Source of the DNA: Stenocarpella maydis
Taxonomy: Eukaryota > Ascomycota > Sordariomycetes > Diaporthales > Diaporthaceae
Length of the DNA: 64,000 nt
NCBI GenBank assembly: GCA_002270565.1
Contig: NQMI01000032.1
Span: 311,320-375,319 of the forward strand
Reading direction: 5' to 3'
Shown piece by piece: positions 20,703 to 32,678 of the stretch. Positions within the stretch are counted from its first letter, which is position 1, and the number at the start of each line of letters is the position of its first letter. The position numbers and the translations under genes are program-made. The notes below the pieces were generated by a model. The model did no database searches. It was not told where the DNA came from and was given only the letters and a program-made list of their open reading frames with translations.

Positions 20703-22604
20703 ATGGCCTCAGCACGACCCAGCACGTCTGGGAGCTTGACGGCCACGTCGCCGTCGCGGACCAAGATGGATAAAAGGGTGTCAAAGGACGACATGTTCTT
20801 CAGAACGGCACGACAGAAGCAGGGTCTCGACAAAAGGATGTCTAGGGACGACATGTACATCAGAAGCCGCATGGCTGAGATGTCTCAATATCACGTGCCT
20901 GTCCGGGGGTTCACGTTGACTCCAGAACACAGCCCAAACTTTCCAGTGATACATGAAGTATCAGTACCGATCCGGGTGCAGACTCCAGAGTCTATAACGT
21001 CGGGCGAAATTCCAATAGGAATGGCACTAGGAAGCCCTCCATTACGGCCGGACCCGTCGCCCTCAAGGTGGCAGGCCCAATTTCCCCCAGCCTCCCCCGT
21101 GGCTACCAGTTCTTCGGAACCCTCCTCCGCCGGCGCATTCACAGTTGGGTCTTTGCAAAGGAAAAAGACAACCAAGCAGAAGCTGCTTGGGTTCTTCGGG
21201 AGCGGCAAGAAGCGGGACGAAGCGCAGGGCCTTGCGCAGACTGAGGCCGGGAAATCTACAATAACACTTGCTCGAACTGTGGAAGTGGCAACGTCGTCTT
21301 CGAGTGTATCTGCGAAGTCGACGCCGACAAGGAGCAACACGCAGGCGGACCGAAGGGGGGCGAAGCACAAACCGATCATGATCCGATCGAATACGATGCC
21401 TCACAACATTAACGAGCCGCCCACCCAGCTGAAGAGTGCCGGGCTGCCCGGCCGCCAGGGGAATGCATATCGGCAGCCGCAAGCGAACCTTCCTCCCATG
21501 CCGTCGTTCCTTGACGTGAACATCCCCGACACCAAGTTGGAGCGATATAGTGTCATGTTTAGCGATGTCCTCGGCCACGGCCAACCAAAACAGGAAACTC
21601 CTGGGTCGTTGCTATCGAGGCGACAAGCGACGCTGCAGAGGTTAAAGACGATAGACGACAGGATCGAGGCGGAGGAGATGCAGAAGGAACGCTCAAGGCA
21701 GCGAAGGGCAACCTCCCCGCAGCCAGCCGCGACTCCCCAATTGAGGCTATTCCCAATGCCACCAGAAGATCGCGCGGCTCCCGCTATGGACAGTCCCACG
21801 AGTCGGTCTCGGCCATTGAGGTCGAACACCTCGCCAGGAAGACTGCCGTCACCTATGCAGGCAACGTTTGGCACGAAGTCAACCTCAAGCACAGCAAAGA
21901 CAAATCATGGCCCTACATTACTTGTACCTAACGCCTTCGACAATCCTCCACCGCAATCGAGGAAGCAGCCGAAGCGAGAGCCGGAACCTATTTATCCCAC
22001 AGACACGACTTTCCATTTTGGTCCAGACCAGTCGGGCCTCATACTCGACTCACCAACCGAGATGGGCTCTCCTAGAGAGGAAATCATCATCTCCCAGCCA
22101 TTCAAGCCCACACTCCACGAGCCACAGTGGCAGATGGTCTCCCCACAATCCGTCTCGGCATCCTCCACCGTCCTTTCAGTATTATCATCCACGACCAGCG
22201 GGCCTCGCAACCGCTCACCCTCCGCAGCCTCCTCCGCCATGACGCACACGCACATCACCAAGCCCTCCAGCGAGCTGGACAATACCGAGGCCGCGTTCCA
22301 GAGCGCCGTGGAGGTCAGCATCGCGCGGCAGATCAGCATCTCGCGCAAGCAGCAGCAGCTCCTGCGGCCGCTGCAGACAGGGAGGGGCCCCGGCGCCGGC
22401 GGGGACCGCAGCGCGAGCACCAGCCCTCTCGGGGTCAAGATCGTCAAGTCGCCCACGCCGAGCCGCCGGCTCGGGGAGGAGGAGGCCATCAAGGAGACCA
22501 AGAGCAGCACGCCGACCCTGATCCACCCGAGGGATATACCCGTCAACCAGGCGCACCTGGCGCAGAACAGGCAGAGCTCGTGGGCGGTTGTCGAGGAGGA
22601 CTGA
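20703..22604 (+). CDS. Low-complexity serine/proline-rich orphan protein
   Basis: Intronless frame of 633 residues from the ATG at 20703 (context GCAACCATGG). The frame stays open upstream to 20475, so a longer form is possible. I do not recognise the family. A short internal duplication stands near the N-terminus: DKRVSKDDMFFRTA and DKRMSRDDMYIRSR. A basic patch KKTTKQKLLGFFGSGKKR lies near 150, and many SP/TP pairs suggest phosphorylation by proline-directed kinases. A moderately helical Gln/Arg-rich segment (IARQISISRKQQQLLRPLQ) lies near 550. The last residues are acidic after a conserved-looking SSWAVVEED. There are no membrane helices. Probably a cytoplasmic or nuclear scaffold or regulator, but that is an inference from composition only. 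Confidence 0.6.
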   Translation: MASARPSTSGSLTATSPSRTKMDKRVSKDDMFFRTARQKQGLDKRMSRDDMYIRSRMAEMSQYHVPVRGFTLTPEHSPNFPVIHEVSVPIRVQTPESITSGEIPIGMALGSPPLRPDPSPSRWQAQFPPASPVATSSSEPSSAGAFTVGSLQRKKTTKQKLLGFFGSGKKRDEAQGLAQTEAGKSTITLARTVEVATSSSSVSAKSTPTRSNTQADRRGAKHKPIMIRSNTMPHNINEPPTQLKSAGLPGRQGNAYRQPQANLPPMPSFLDVNIPDTKLERYSVMFSDVLGHGQPKQETPGSLLSRRQATLQRLKTIDDRIEAEEMQKERSRQRRATSPQPAATPQLRLFPMPPEDRAAPAMDSPTSRSRPLRSNTSPGRLPSPMQATFGTKSTSSTAKTNHGPTLLVPNAFDNPPPQSRKQPKREPEPIYPTDTTFHFGPDQSGLILDSPTEMGSPREEIIISQPFKPTLHEPQWQMVSPQSVSASSTVLSVLSSTTSGPRNRSPSAASSAMTHTHITKPSSELDNTEAAFQSAVEVSIARQISISRKQQQLLRPLQTGRGPGAGGDRSASTSPLGVKIVKSPTPSRRLGEEEAIKETKSSTPTLIHPRDIPVNQAHLAQNRQSSWAVVEED

Positions 22605-24218
22605 TGCTGCCCCTCTTCCCCCTTTCCTTGTTTACATATCGACTTACCTGCAGTTTATGGGGCTGGTCGGCTCTTCGTACTGCATCCCGAATATATTTTC
22701 CCACCTTACTAGCGAAGGACTTCAAACGGCGCACAGGCGGTGCTTGTTCATGACATTGCTTCTGGGAAGCGAGGGGGGAGTTTCGATTGTTTGAACAGAG
22801 CGGATACTTAATGTTTTCTGGGCGGTTTTCTTCCTTACCATTTCTCATGTTGATTTTCTCTTCTGCGATTTCCTTCTCCGGCCCCCACGGGGTTTCGTTG
22901 AGGGGGAGGGGGGGGGGAGTTAGCGAGCAGAGCCGGTCGACCTGGTCTACATTGAAACCATTGGCCTCGCTGTCTCCTCTCGGACCTGCACAAAACCTTT
23001 TCCAAGCTTTAATTGCTCACGCCGTACAAGCCTTGACCGGGAACGAGCCTCGAAGATTTCCAGACCTTGCGTGCGTGTGTTTGTGTGCTTGTGACGCAAC
23101 ATTGCTTTGTTCTTCCTCTCATTGATACCTCGGCTCTTCGGGAAGATTTACGAAAGGCAACTTTTAAGGGGGCAGGCGGAGGGACAGGGAAGCGGGCTGT
23201 CTGGTTGGTAGATGGAAGCTTTGCTTTTCGGGACAAGGACGGGGCAGGACAGCATACAGGGAAACCGCGACACAAAACTGGCGATGGTGACCAAGGATGG
23301 TTGCGGGGTGAGGTTTGATAGCTAGCTAGCGGATGGTCATAACGACTTGATGTACATATATCATATGCACGTTCTATAGCAGCCCCGCAGGGAAGAAATT
23401 TCATGCCCGGTTCAGAGGCAGTTTCAAAAAAAGAGGACCCGGAAATCCTCTCAGGATGAACTCTCAAATATGATCGCCCTCTATTGTGACACCGAACCCC
23501 ACGTCACACACGTGAGCTTTCTCGGAGGCAGGTGTGATGGCATCCATTTTTAAAGCGTGACAGCCGCAGGCGTGAGATCAGGAGGGTAGCATTGGTGCAG
23601 TGGAGGCTGGCGCAACAACATGTTATACAAAGGTGTGATATGGAGCGGTCTCGCTTCCTCACTCCTTGGCCGCGCGGCATCTTTCTCATGTTACAAGAAG
23701 CTCGGTGCAAGATAAGGCTATGGCAGCGACAACGACGATGTCGCATCTCCCGCCGAGGCAGGCAAGAGGTCATCCGTCATGTAACTTATCCTTGCCCCCA
23801 TCGATTAAGGCCGTTTCAGCAGCAAAGTAGCGTGAAATGAGTGCCTGCCGCATGTGGCTTGATTCACCAGCTACACGAACGGCCATCCCCGCGAAACGTG
23901 AGCGGCAGGGAACGAACCATGACAGGTGTAGCTGGCTCTCTCTTAGCCGGCCGTAGGACTGCTTGCCTGCCTGCCTGCCTGCGTGTCTGATGCGGAATAT
24001 TCATTGTAAGATTTTGATTATATAGGTTGACGAATGGGCGACTCGGGGCCAGGGATCTCAGACAACGCCCACGTGTATTTCTGCTTGGGAGTGCGCAGAT
24101 GATTTGCTCTTCCCCGCCTCTCCTTCTCGGCCCAAAGCAGCCTCGAATACCCAGGAATGGCCAATCCCACCAGTTGGGGAAACCCGATAAAGACAGGAAC
24201 TGCGATGCAATGCAGAAA
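22605..24218. other. Intergenic region between the orphan and ykt6
   Basis: Convergent flanks, 1.6 kb. It holds a CTGC/CAGG-type tetranucleotide run at 23964-23982. ORFs here have no recognisable features. Confidence 0.5.
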
Positions 24219-25885
24219 TTACATAACCAAGCTGTGTGAAAACATGTTAGCACCCTATCCCCGCATGACCGGTTTACTCCGAGGTATGTTCATCACGGGG
24301 GTTGGTTTGGCTTGTAACTTACCAGCAAGAATTCTGCTTCTTTGCTTGTTCTGAAGGCAAGGGTCGTCAGCATATCAGGCTGCCACCATGGGCGTATCGA
24401 TGGAGAGCTTACGGTAAAACATCTTGGACTGGGAACTCAGGCCATCACTCTTCTGGACCAGATCGTCGATCTTCTCGCCTCGCTGCAGTACACTCTCGAT
24501 TGTCTTGTGGAGCACAATCTTGGTCTCGTCCAGCTCCTTCTGGATCTTCAGGATGTTGTCGGCTTGGTGCGGATCCTGATGTATCGTTAGCACCAAGGCC
24601 AGCAGGAGCTCGGAGCGGCGTGTTGGAACTTACTTGGTACTTATCAATGTACTCCTTGAGTTGTGGCATCGCAACACTAGGCGTTCCCGTCGCCCATGAC
24701 GACCGTGGGTTGGCCTCAAGGAACTCATCGACGATTTTGGAGAGCAGCTGGTGAGCCACGAGGGCTGGGTATGCGTGGTCGGAAATAATGATTCCACAAA
24801 TGCCCTCGGATCGGCAGTAGGCGTGGAATGTGAAGTCTGCGACTCGGTCAGCCTCCTGACTCCCAAGCGTTCGCGGCTGTCCTTGCACCGCGCAATATCA
24901 TCCCGTATGGCACTGGCCGTCGAGTGCAATGATTCGCCACAGCCTAGCAGTCCATTTAAATAGCCCCACCGTCCTGCGTTGGTGTTTCTCGCCACTTCGG
25001 TAGGAGCTGGAAGGTGCAGGTCGAGCCACAAGAAGCCTGAAGCCAGGCCCGCCATTCTCATCCCATGGGATCGTCTGTTGGATGCTACCAGCGCCCTCCG
25101 TTATGGGAACAACCAGAGAGCAAATCCTTCCTTAACCATAAGTGGTGATGGGTTACCGTAAAGAACGTCTCGGTGTTGCCTTTCGTCGTCCATATCGTCC
25201 GTATGCATCCCTTCGGTGCTAGATCCTTGCGAATTCTCCGTAACAGCTCAGACGCAATCCATTAACAGCTGTGCCCCACCGCGATTTGTGGTCTGTTGTT
25301 GCTGCTTGCCGGCCCTCAATGTGCCAGTGGACGCGGACAACTTTCGGCCCCTGCTGACGTCGTGGCGGCCCAGATGATAAGATCGGACTCTTGAGATATT
25401 GGCATCCACTTGGAGTGTGGCAACCGCACACGCTAGTTTCGGGAATCTCGGTTCGGAGGAACGTGTATAAAAGGAAGTCTCGCTCTCGCGCGACACAAGC
25501 CACACAAGCCACACATACCTTGCTCTTCGACGTCCTGTCGTTCTGCAAGCTGGTCAGCGTTGTCGACACAATGTACGCAAGATAAGGACCACTTACGACC
25601 GGGCTTTGTCCTCTCTGCCACGGTCTTGGCGAACACGGTCATGAATTCCTCGTCGAAGTCAGCAGATAAACCTCGTACGACAGTGGGATGAGGTGCGTAC
25701 ACCATAGTTGTTTCTCGTGAAGCGGGAGTAGGCGCTGAGCTCCTTCTCGGATATCAGCTCGTGCGAGGGCGTGGTCTCGTTCCGGATGACCTGTATACCA
25801 AAGCCACCGTCAGCACCGTGGGACGAAGCGGATCATCGCCAGGGCGGCCCCAAAAGATACGCACGCCAATGTAGTGCAGCTTCAT
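24219..25885 (-). CDS. ykt6: R-SNARE Ykt6 (longin type)
   Basis: Prenylated R-SNARE acting in Golgi, vacuole and autophagosome fusion. Eight exons on the minus strand: 25865-25885, 25701-25790, 25597-25648, 25519-25542, 24634-24836, 24413-24575, 24323-24350 and 24219-24231, total 197 residues (yeast 200). The longin domain runs from [11 protein letters not shown] through [20 protein letters not shown] to [20 protein letters not shown]. The SNARE motif [20 protein letters not shown] contains the central Arg, followed by QSKMFY. The end [13 protein letters not shown] has the twin cysteines for palmitoylation and farnesylation. Intron 4 is 682 nt, far above the 52-91 nt of the others, yet the protein is continuous across it. 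Divergent from slh1. Confidence 0.95.
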
Positions 25886-26421
25886 GGTTGCGGTGCGTGG
25901 TCCTTGGTGTCGTGCTGGCAACTCGTGGTGACTGGGTTCGAGGGCTTGCTCGTGGGGATCTGGAATATGGGTTCGTTGTCGGATTGCTCGCCTTATCAAA
26001 GGGAATACGGGTTGTAGGTTCGGTTCAGGTTCGTGGATGGGAAGAAAGGCTGAAACTTGAGAGGGCGCGGAATGGCTCTCTAGATCGGTCAATGGCTGGT
26101 CCGTCCTCGCTCGCCGCCACTTGTCAAATGGCAGGCTGCGTCACATGCGCAGCCCGAGCCGACGTGCCCACTAAAATATCCTTGTAGACCAAGACTAAGT
26201 GGGTCCGAGGTACATCATTTGGGTGTCGGTACATGTATCTTTTACTGCCTAGTAAGCACCACACGTATGAGCCATACCGAGTCGATATGCTTGCTTGCCA
26301 ATGACACAGGACCATATTTATGTGGCTGTCTGCTCTTGTCTCAGCAAATCCTGTCTGTGCAGGGAGTTGATCCAAGAAACAGCAGCGCATTACAGAACCA
26401 CAGCACCTGGTGCAGACCATT
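25886..26421. promoter_or_regulatory. Bidirectional promoter, ykt6 / slh1
   Basis: The 536 bp between the two start codons must carry both promoters. I did not identify a confident TATA element. Confidence 0.45.
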
Positions 26422-29400
26422 ATGGCTCCCTCCTCGGTAACCGACGCAGAGGCCCAATGGCTGGCCCAAGTGGCCGCCATGAAGGCTGCGATAGCCGAAC
26501 TCAAGCTGCCCAGCCGCGCACCCAACGGCGACGCGGCAGCCAGCGATGCTGCTGGAGAAGACGACGACGACTTCGACCTGAGCTCTGCCAGCAGCGAGAC
26601 ATACGATGTGTGGGACTTCATCTCCGACTCCGAGCTGGACGAGCTCGGCCTCGACAGCGGCGACTTGATGGACGACGGGCTCGACCAGGAGCCCCCCTAT
26701 GGGCCGCAGTGGTTCATCGAGAGATGCGCAACCGTCTCTGCACACAGAGATGGGCTTCCCGCCGAGACCCTTCAGCTACAGATTCTGGAGGCCCTCAGGT
26801 CTAACCGGAGAGAAGATGAACTCCAGTCCCTCTTGACGGACCTCGTCGGCTTCGATGACTTGGAATTTGTCATTGAGCTCATCTCCCACAGGCATGACAT
26901 CACCGTCGCCGTGGAGCAGGCTGAGCAGCACGCCGCTGATAACGAGCCCACGGGACGTCTTCTATCCAGGGCAGAGAGGGATGCAAATCTTCGAAAGCAG
27001 GATCTGCGTCATAAGACAGCCGCACTCGGCCCAGCTACGGCCAAGGAGCCTCAGTACCCTCATGTGTACAAGGCATTTTCTGCCGGCAACTCTCTCAGCC
27101 ACGCCGGCAAGAGGTTCGCCCTTCCAGTCGGCAGCGAACGGCTCCAGTTTGACAAGTATGAGGAATACGCCATTCCTGCAGGCAAGGCCGGAACTCTGTG
27201 GCCTGGTCACAAACTGGTGTTGATCAAGGACCTGGATGGCCTCTGTCGGAATACATTCAGGGGCTACAAGACTCTCAACCGAATGCAGAGTCTCGTATAT
27301 CCCGTGGCTTACAAGTCAAGTGAGAACATGCTCATTTGTGCCCCCACCGGTGCCGTAAGTTCTATATCTTGTGAACCCGAGGCAAGTTCAGACTTCGATG
27401 GCTGACAAAGTGCAGGGTAAAACGGACGCTGCAATGTTGACCATCCTGCACACCGTCAGGCAGTATTTGACCCCTGACCCCTTCGAAGATCATGATGCGA
27501 CGGACTTTGCCGTCGACGCAGATGACTTCAAGATAGTCTACGTTGCTCCTATGAAAGCACTGGCCGCTGAAATCACCGAAAAGTTCAACAAGCGTCTGTC
27601 GTGGCTTGGAATTCGCTGCCGCGAGTATACTGGTGATATGCATCTGACCAAAGCCGAGGTCGTTGCCACTCAAATTATAGTCACCACCCCAGAAAAGTGG
27701 GACGTGGTTACAAGAAAGGGCACCGGCGACACAGAGCTCGTCCAAAAAGTCAGACTACTGATCATCGACGAGGTGCACATGCTGCACGATGAGCGTGGCG
27801 CTGTCTTGGAATCACTTGTTGCACGTACCGAGAGACAGGTCGAGAGCACGCAATCTCTGATCCGCATCGTCGGTCTCAGTGCAACGCTTCCAAACTACAT
27901 CGATGTGTCCGACTTCCTCAAGGTCAATAGATATGCTGGGCTGTTCTACTTCGATGCCTCTTTCCGTCCAGTACCACTAGAGCAGCACTTCATTGGTGTC
28001 AAAGGAAAGGCTGGATCAAGACAGTCCAGAGAGAACATCGACACAGTGGCCTTCGAGAAGGTCAGAGAGATGCTGGGACGTGACCATCAGGTCATGGTCT
28101 TTGTGCACTCCCGTAAAGATACTGTGGCAACTGCAAAGATGCTTTACGAGAAGGCAGTTGATGATGTCTGCGTCGATCTATTTGACCCGTCTGACCATCC
28201 CAAGTACGACGCTGCCGTCAGGGACATGAAGAGCTGCAGGGCAAAGGAGCTCCGAGACCTACTACCAAAGGGATTAGGCGTCCATCATGCAGGAATGGCC
28301 AGATCAGATCGGAACCTGATGGAAAGACTCTTCTCCGAAGGCGTCCTCAAGGTGCTCTGCTGTACGGCTACCCTCGCCTGGGGTGTGAATCTTCCCGCTG
28401 CTGCAGTAGTGATCAAGGGCACACAGGTTTACAGTGCCCAGGAAGGAAAATTTGTCGACTTGGGCATTCTTGACGTGCTCCAGATCTTCGGACGTGCTGG
28501 TCGTCCACAATTCGAGGACACCGGTATTGGAATGATCTGTACAACTCAAGACAAACTGGCCCACTACCTCACTGCTGTCACGGATCAGTTGCCCATCGAA
28601 TCCAAGTTCTCGGCTAAGCTTGTCGACAACCTGAACGCCGAAATCGCTCTGGGGACAGTGACTTCTATCCCAGAAGCAGTGCAGTGGATAGGATATTCTT
28701 ACCTCTTCGTCCGCATGAGGAGAAACCCGATGGCATATGGTATTGACTGGAGTGAATTCCAGGACGATCCCTCACTAGTCCAGCGCCGTCGTCAGCTCGC
28801 GATCCAAGCTGCCAAAACCCTTCAGCAGTGCCAGATGATCATATATAACGAGACGACGGAAGAGCTTCGTAGCAAGGACATTGGCCGGATTGCCAGTCAG
28901 TACTACATCCTGCACACCAGCATCCAGATATTCAACACGATGATGCAGCCATTTGCCACAGAGGCGGATATTTTCAAGATGATTGCCATGAGTGGCGAGT
29001 TTGACAATATCCAATCGAGAGACAACGAGAGCAAGGAGCTGTCACGGATGCGAGAAAATGAGCATGTTGTACCTTGCGACGTGGACGGCGGCATCGACCA
29101 GCCCCAAACCAAAACCAACATCTTGCTGCAAGCCTTCATTTCGAAGGCCCAGCCTGAAGACTTCGCTCTGGCCAATGATCTCAACTACGTCGCCCAGCAA
29201 GCAGGTCGAATATGCCGCGCCCTATTCATGATTTCTCTCAACAGGAGATGGGGCCACGAGTGCCTGGTTCTGTTGACGCTGGCAAAGTCCATCGAAAAGC
29301 GTGTCTGGCCATTCCAGCATCCCCTTCACCAATTCGAGCTGTCCAAGCCCATTTTGAATCAGCTGGACGCTCGAGAATCTCTGACCATAGAGGCTATGCG

Positions 29401-32400
29401 CGACATGGAGCCTGCTGAGATAGGCAGCCTTGTGCATAATCACGGCGCTGGTACCAAGATCGCCAAGATCCTCAACAACTTCCCGACTGTCAGCGTCGAA
29501 GCGGAAATAGCGCCTCTCAACCGCGATGTGTTGAGGGTCAAGCTGTACATCTACCCTGACTTCAAGTGGAACGATCATGTCCATGGCACTTCAGAGTCGT
29601 ACTACGTCTGGGTCGAAAACTCGGAGACCTCGGAGATCTATCATCATGAGTTCTTCCTCCTGAATCGTAGGAAGCTCCACGACGACCATGAGATGAACTT
29701 CACGATCCCTCTCTCGGACCCACTGCCTAACCAGATATACGTCCGGGCTGTCTCGGATCGTTGGCTTGGAGCAGAGACGGTCACGCCCGTGTCATTCCAG
29801 CATCTTATCAGACCAGACACGGAAAGCGTTTACACCGATCTCCTCAACCTCCAGCCCCTCCCAATCTCTGCGCTCAAGAACCCTGGGCTTGAAGCTATCT
29901 ACGCGGAACGCTTCCAGTACTTCAACCCGATGCAGACCCAGATCTTCCATACCCTTTATAACACCCCTGTAAATGTTCTCTTGGGCTCACCAACGGGCAG
30001 TGGCAAGACCGTGGCGGCAGAGCTGGCCATGTGGTGGGCGTTCCGTGAGAAGCCAGGGTCCAAGGTCGTCTATATTGCACCCATGAAAGCCCTGGTACGA
30101 GAGCGTGTCAAAGACTGGGGAGCTCGGCTGGCGAAACCGCTTGGTCTGAAGTTGGTCGAGCTGACTGGTGACAACACGCCGGACACCAGGACCATCAAGG
30201 ATGCCGATGTGATCATCACAACGCCTGAGAAGTGGGACGGTATCTCTCGTAGTTGGCAGACCAGAGGCTATGTACGCCAGGTCAGTCTCGTCATTATCGA
30301 CGAGATCCATCTGCTGGCTGGTGATCGTGGCCCCATTCTCGAGATTATAGTTTCTCGTATGAACTACATTGCGTCGTCTATCAAGAACTCAGTCAGGCTT
30401 CTTGGCATGTCGACTGCTTGTGCAAATGCCACCGACCTGGCCAACTGGCTTGGAGTGAAGGAAGGTCTCTTCAACTTCAGGCATTCGGTCCGTCCCGTTC
30501 CTCTTGAGCTTTACATTGACGGATTCCCCGAGGTCAGAGGCTTTTGTCCGTTGATGCAGTCCATGAACAGGCCAACATTCTTGGCTATCAAGAATCATAG
30601 CCCCGATAAACCAGTCATTGTGTTCGTGCCTTCGCGAAGACAGACTCGTCTCACTGCCAAGGATCTCATCAACCTCTGCGGCATGGAGGACAACCCAAGG
30701 CGATTCTTGAGAATGGAAGAGGATGACCTTCAGCTCAACCTTGCTAGAGTCAAGGATGACGCGCTGAAGGAGGCCCTCAGCTTTGGCATCGGACTTCATC
30801 ATGCCGGCCTTGTCGAGTCGGATCGCCAACTCGCTGAGGAGTTGTTCCTCAACAACAAGATCCAAATCCTGATCGCGACCAGCACGCTTGCGTGGGGTGT
30901 CAACCTGCCTGCTCACCTGGTTGTCGTCAAGGGCACCCAATTTTACGATGCCAAGATTGAAGGCTACAAGGACATGGACCTTACCGATGTACTGCAGATG
31001 CTTGGTCGAGCTGGCCGGCCTCAGTTTGACAACTCTGGCGTGGCTCGAATCTTCACCAAGGAGGCGTCCAAGGACTTCTACAAACACTTCTTGCATACTG
31101 GCTTCCCTGTCGAGTCCTCGCTGCACACTGTTCTTGATAACCATCTCTGCGCCGAAGTCTCTGCAGAGACTGTCATCAGCAAGCAAGATGCGCTCGACTA
31201 CCTCACATGGACGTTTTTCTTCCGGCGCCTACACAAGAATCCGTCGTATTACGGGCTTGAGATCGCGGCAGACGAGCACAATAGCATTGCGGCGCAGCAG
31301 CTTGCGAATGACTTCATGATCGAGATGGTCGAGAAATCTCTCGACGAACTTGCACAGTCCAAGTGTGTGGAGGTATATCCCAACGGTGATGTAGACCCGA
31401 CGCCGATGGGTAAGATCATGAGCTACTACTACCTTTCTCATAAGACCATACGCTACCTGGTCAAACACGCCAAACCTCAGGCCTCGTTCCTCGACGTCCT
31501 GACCTGGATGTGCAATGCCACAGAGTACGATGAGCTGCCCGTCCGACACAACGAAGACCTCATCAACGCGGAGCTCTCACGCAACCTGGCCTTCCCCGGC
31601 ACGTCGTTCGGGCTGCCCATGTGGGACCCTCACGTCAAGGCTTTCCTCCTGCTGCAGGCACACATGTCTCGCATCAGCCTGCCCATCACAGATTACGTGG
31701 GCGACCAGACCAGTGTCCTGGACCAGGCCATCCGCATCATTCAGGCGTCCATCGACGTGCTCACCGAGTCGGGATACCTCTCGAGCGTGCTGCAGATGAT
31801 CAGCGTCCTGCAGTCCGTCAAGTCCGCACGCTGGCCCACAGAGCCGGCGCTGTCGGTACTGCCAAGCGTCGACCCGGAGAAGACCAAGAACAGGACCACG
31901 CTGCAGCAGCTCAGCGCCATGGGCCAGGGCGAGGTGAGCAGGCTGGCCCACGAGCTGCACGTGCCGCAGGGCGCGCAGCAGCGCTTCCTCAGGGCGGTCT
32001 CGATCCTGCCCAACGTCAGGGTATCGGTCGAGGACGTCACGGCGCAGTCAGTGACGGTGGTCCTGAAGCGGCTCAACGCGCTGGTGGAGCGCGACGCCCG
32101 CATCTACGCGCCCAAGTTCCCGAAGCCGCAGAACGAGGGCTGGTTCGTGGTTGTCGGCGACGTGGCCAAGGACGAGATCTACGCCATCAAGCGCGTCGGT
32201 TGGTCGCAGGGCGGGGCCGGGGGCAAGTCCGCGGGCGCTGGGTCCAAGCCGTCGGCGAGAACGAGTATAAAGGTGCCTGAGGTGCTGCAGGCCGGAGGGG
32301 CCAGTAAGCTGGATGTGCTGGTGGTCAGTGATGGGTATGTTGGCATGCAATACCAGGAGCTTGGCGTTGAGATCCCTGCGAAGCCTGCGGCCGATGATGA

Positions 32401-32446
32401 TGTCGGCCGGTCCAAGGAATCGGCTTCTTCATCGAAGGGGACATGA
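26422..32446 (+). CDS. slh1: Slh1/RQT2 (ASCC3-like) Ski2-family RNA helicase
   Basis: Helicase of the ribosome quality-control trigger complex that splits collided ribosomes. Two exons, 26422-27354 and 27416-32446, give 1987 residues (yeast Slh1 has 1967). The first ATG lies at 26422. There are two complete Ski2-like cassettes, each followed by a Sec63 region. Cassette 1 has APTGAGKT (307-314), DEVH (429-432) and the SATLPNY motif. Cassette 2 has SPTGSGKT (1169-1176) and DEIH (1273-1276), with STACANATDLANW in place of the usual SAT motif. Q-rich HHAGM/HHAGL and GRAGRPQF motifs are present in both. The N-terminal domain (about 1-250) and length favour Slh1 over the spliceosomal paralogue Brr2. 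The single 61-nt intron splits the first P-loop between GA and GKT. Confidence 0.95.
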
Positions 32447-32678
32447 TGAAACGTAGATATTGGCGGTGGGCGACGAGCCCAACGCGGGCATATTGGTAGA
32501 TACAGTATCACATTGGTATCTACGTTGGTGACGAGATCTCAAACTCGATTTCGGGAGTGCTTCCCATCCACGCAGTTCATGATGGATCAGGCTCTTGTCA
32601 TGAGTTTGATTCATTATTTACATCATGTAGGCATCCGCAGCACCGGATGCGCCTCGTGTCCCCGTATATATACGCCGC
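32447..32678. other. Convergent 3' flanks of slh1 and niaD
   Basis: Short region between two facing stop codons; no gene seen. Confidence 0.6.
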
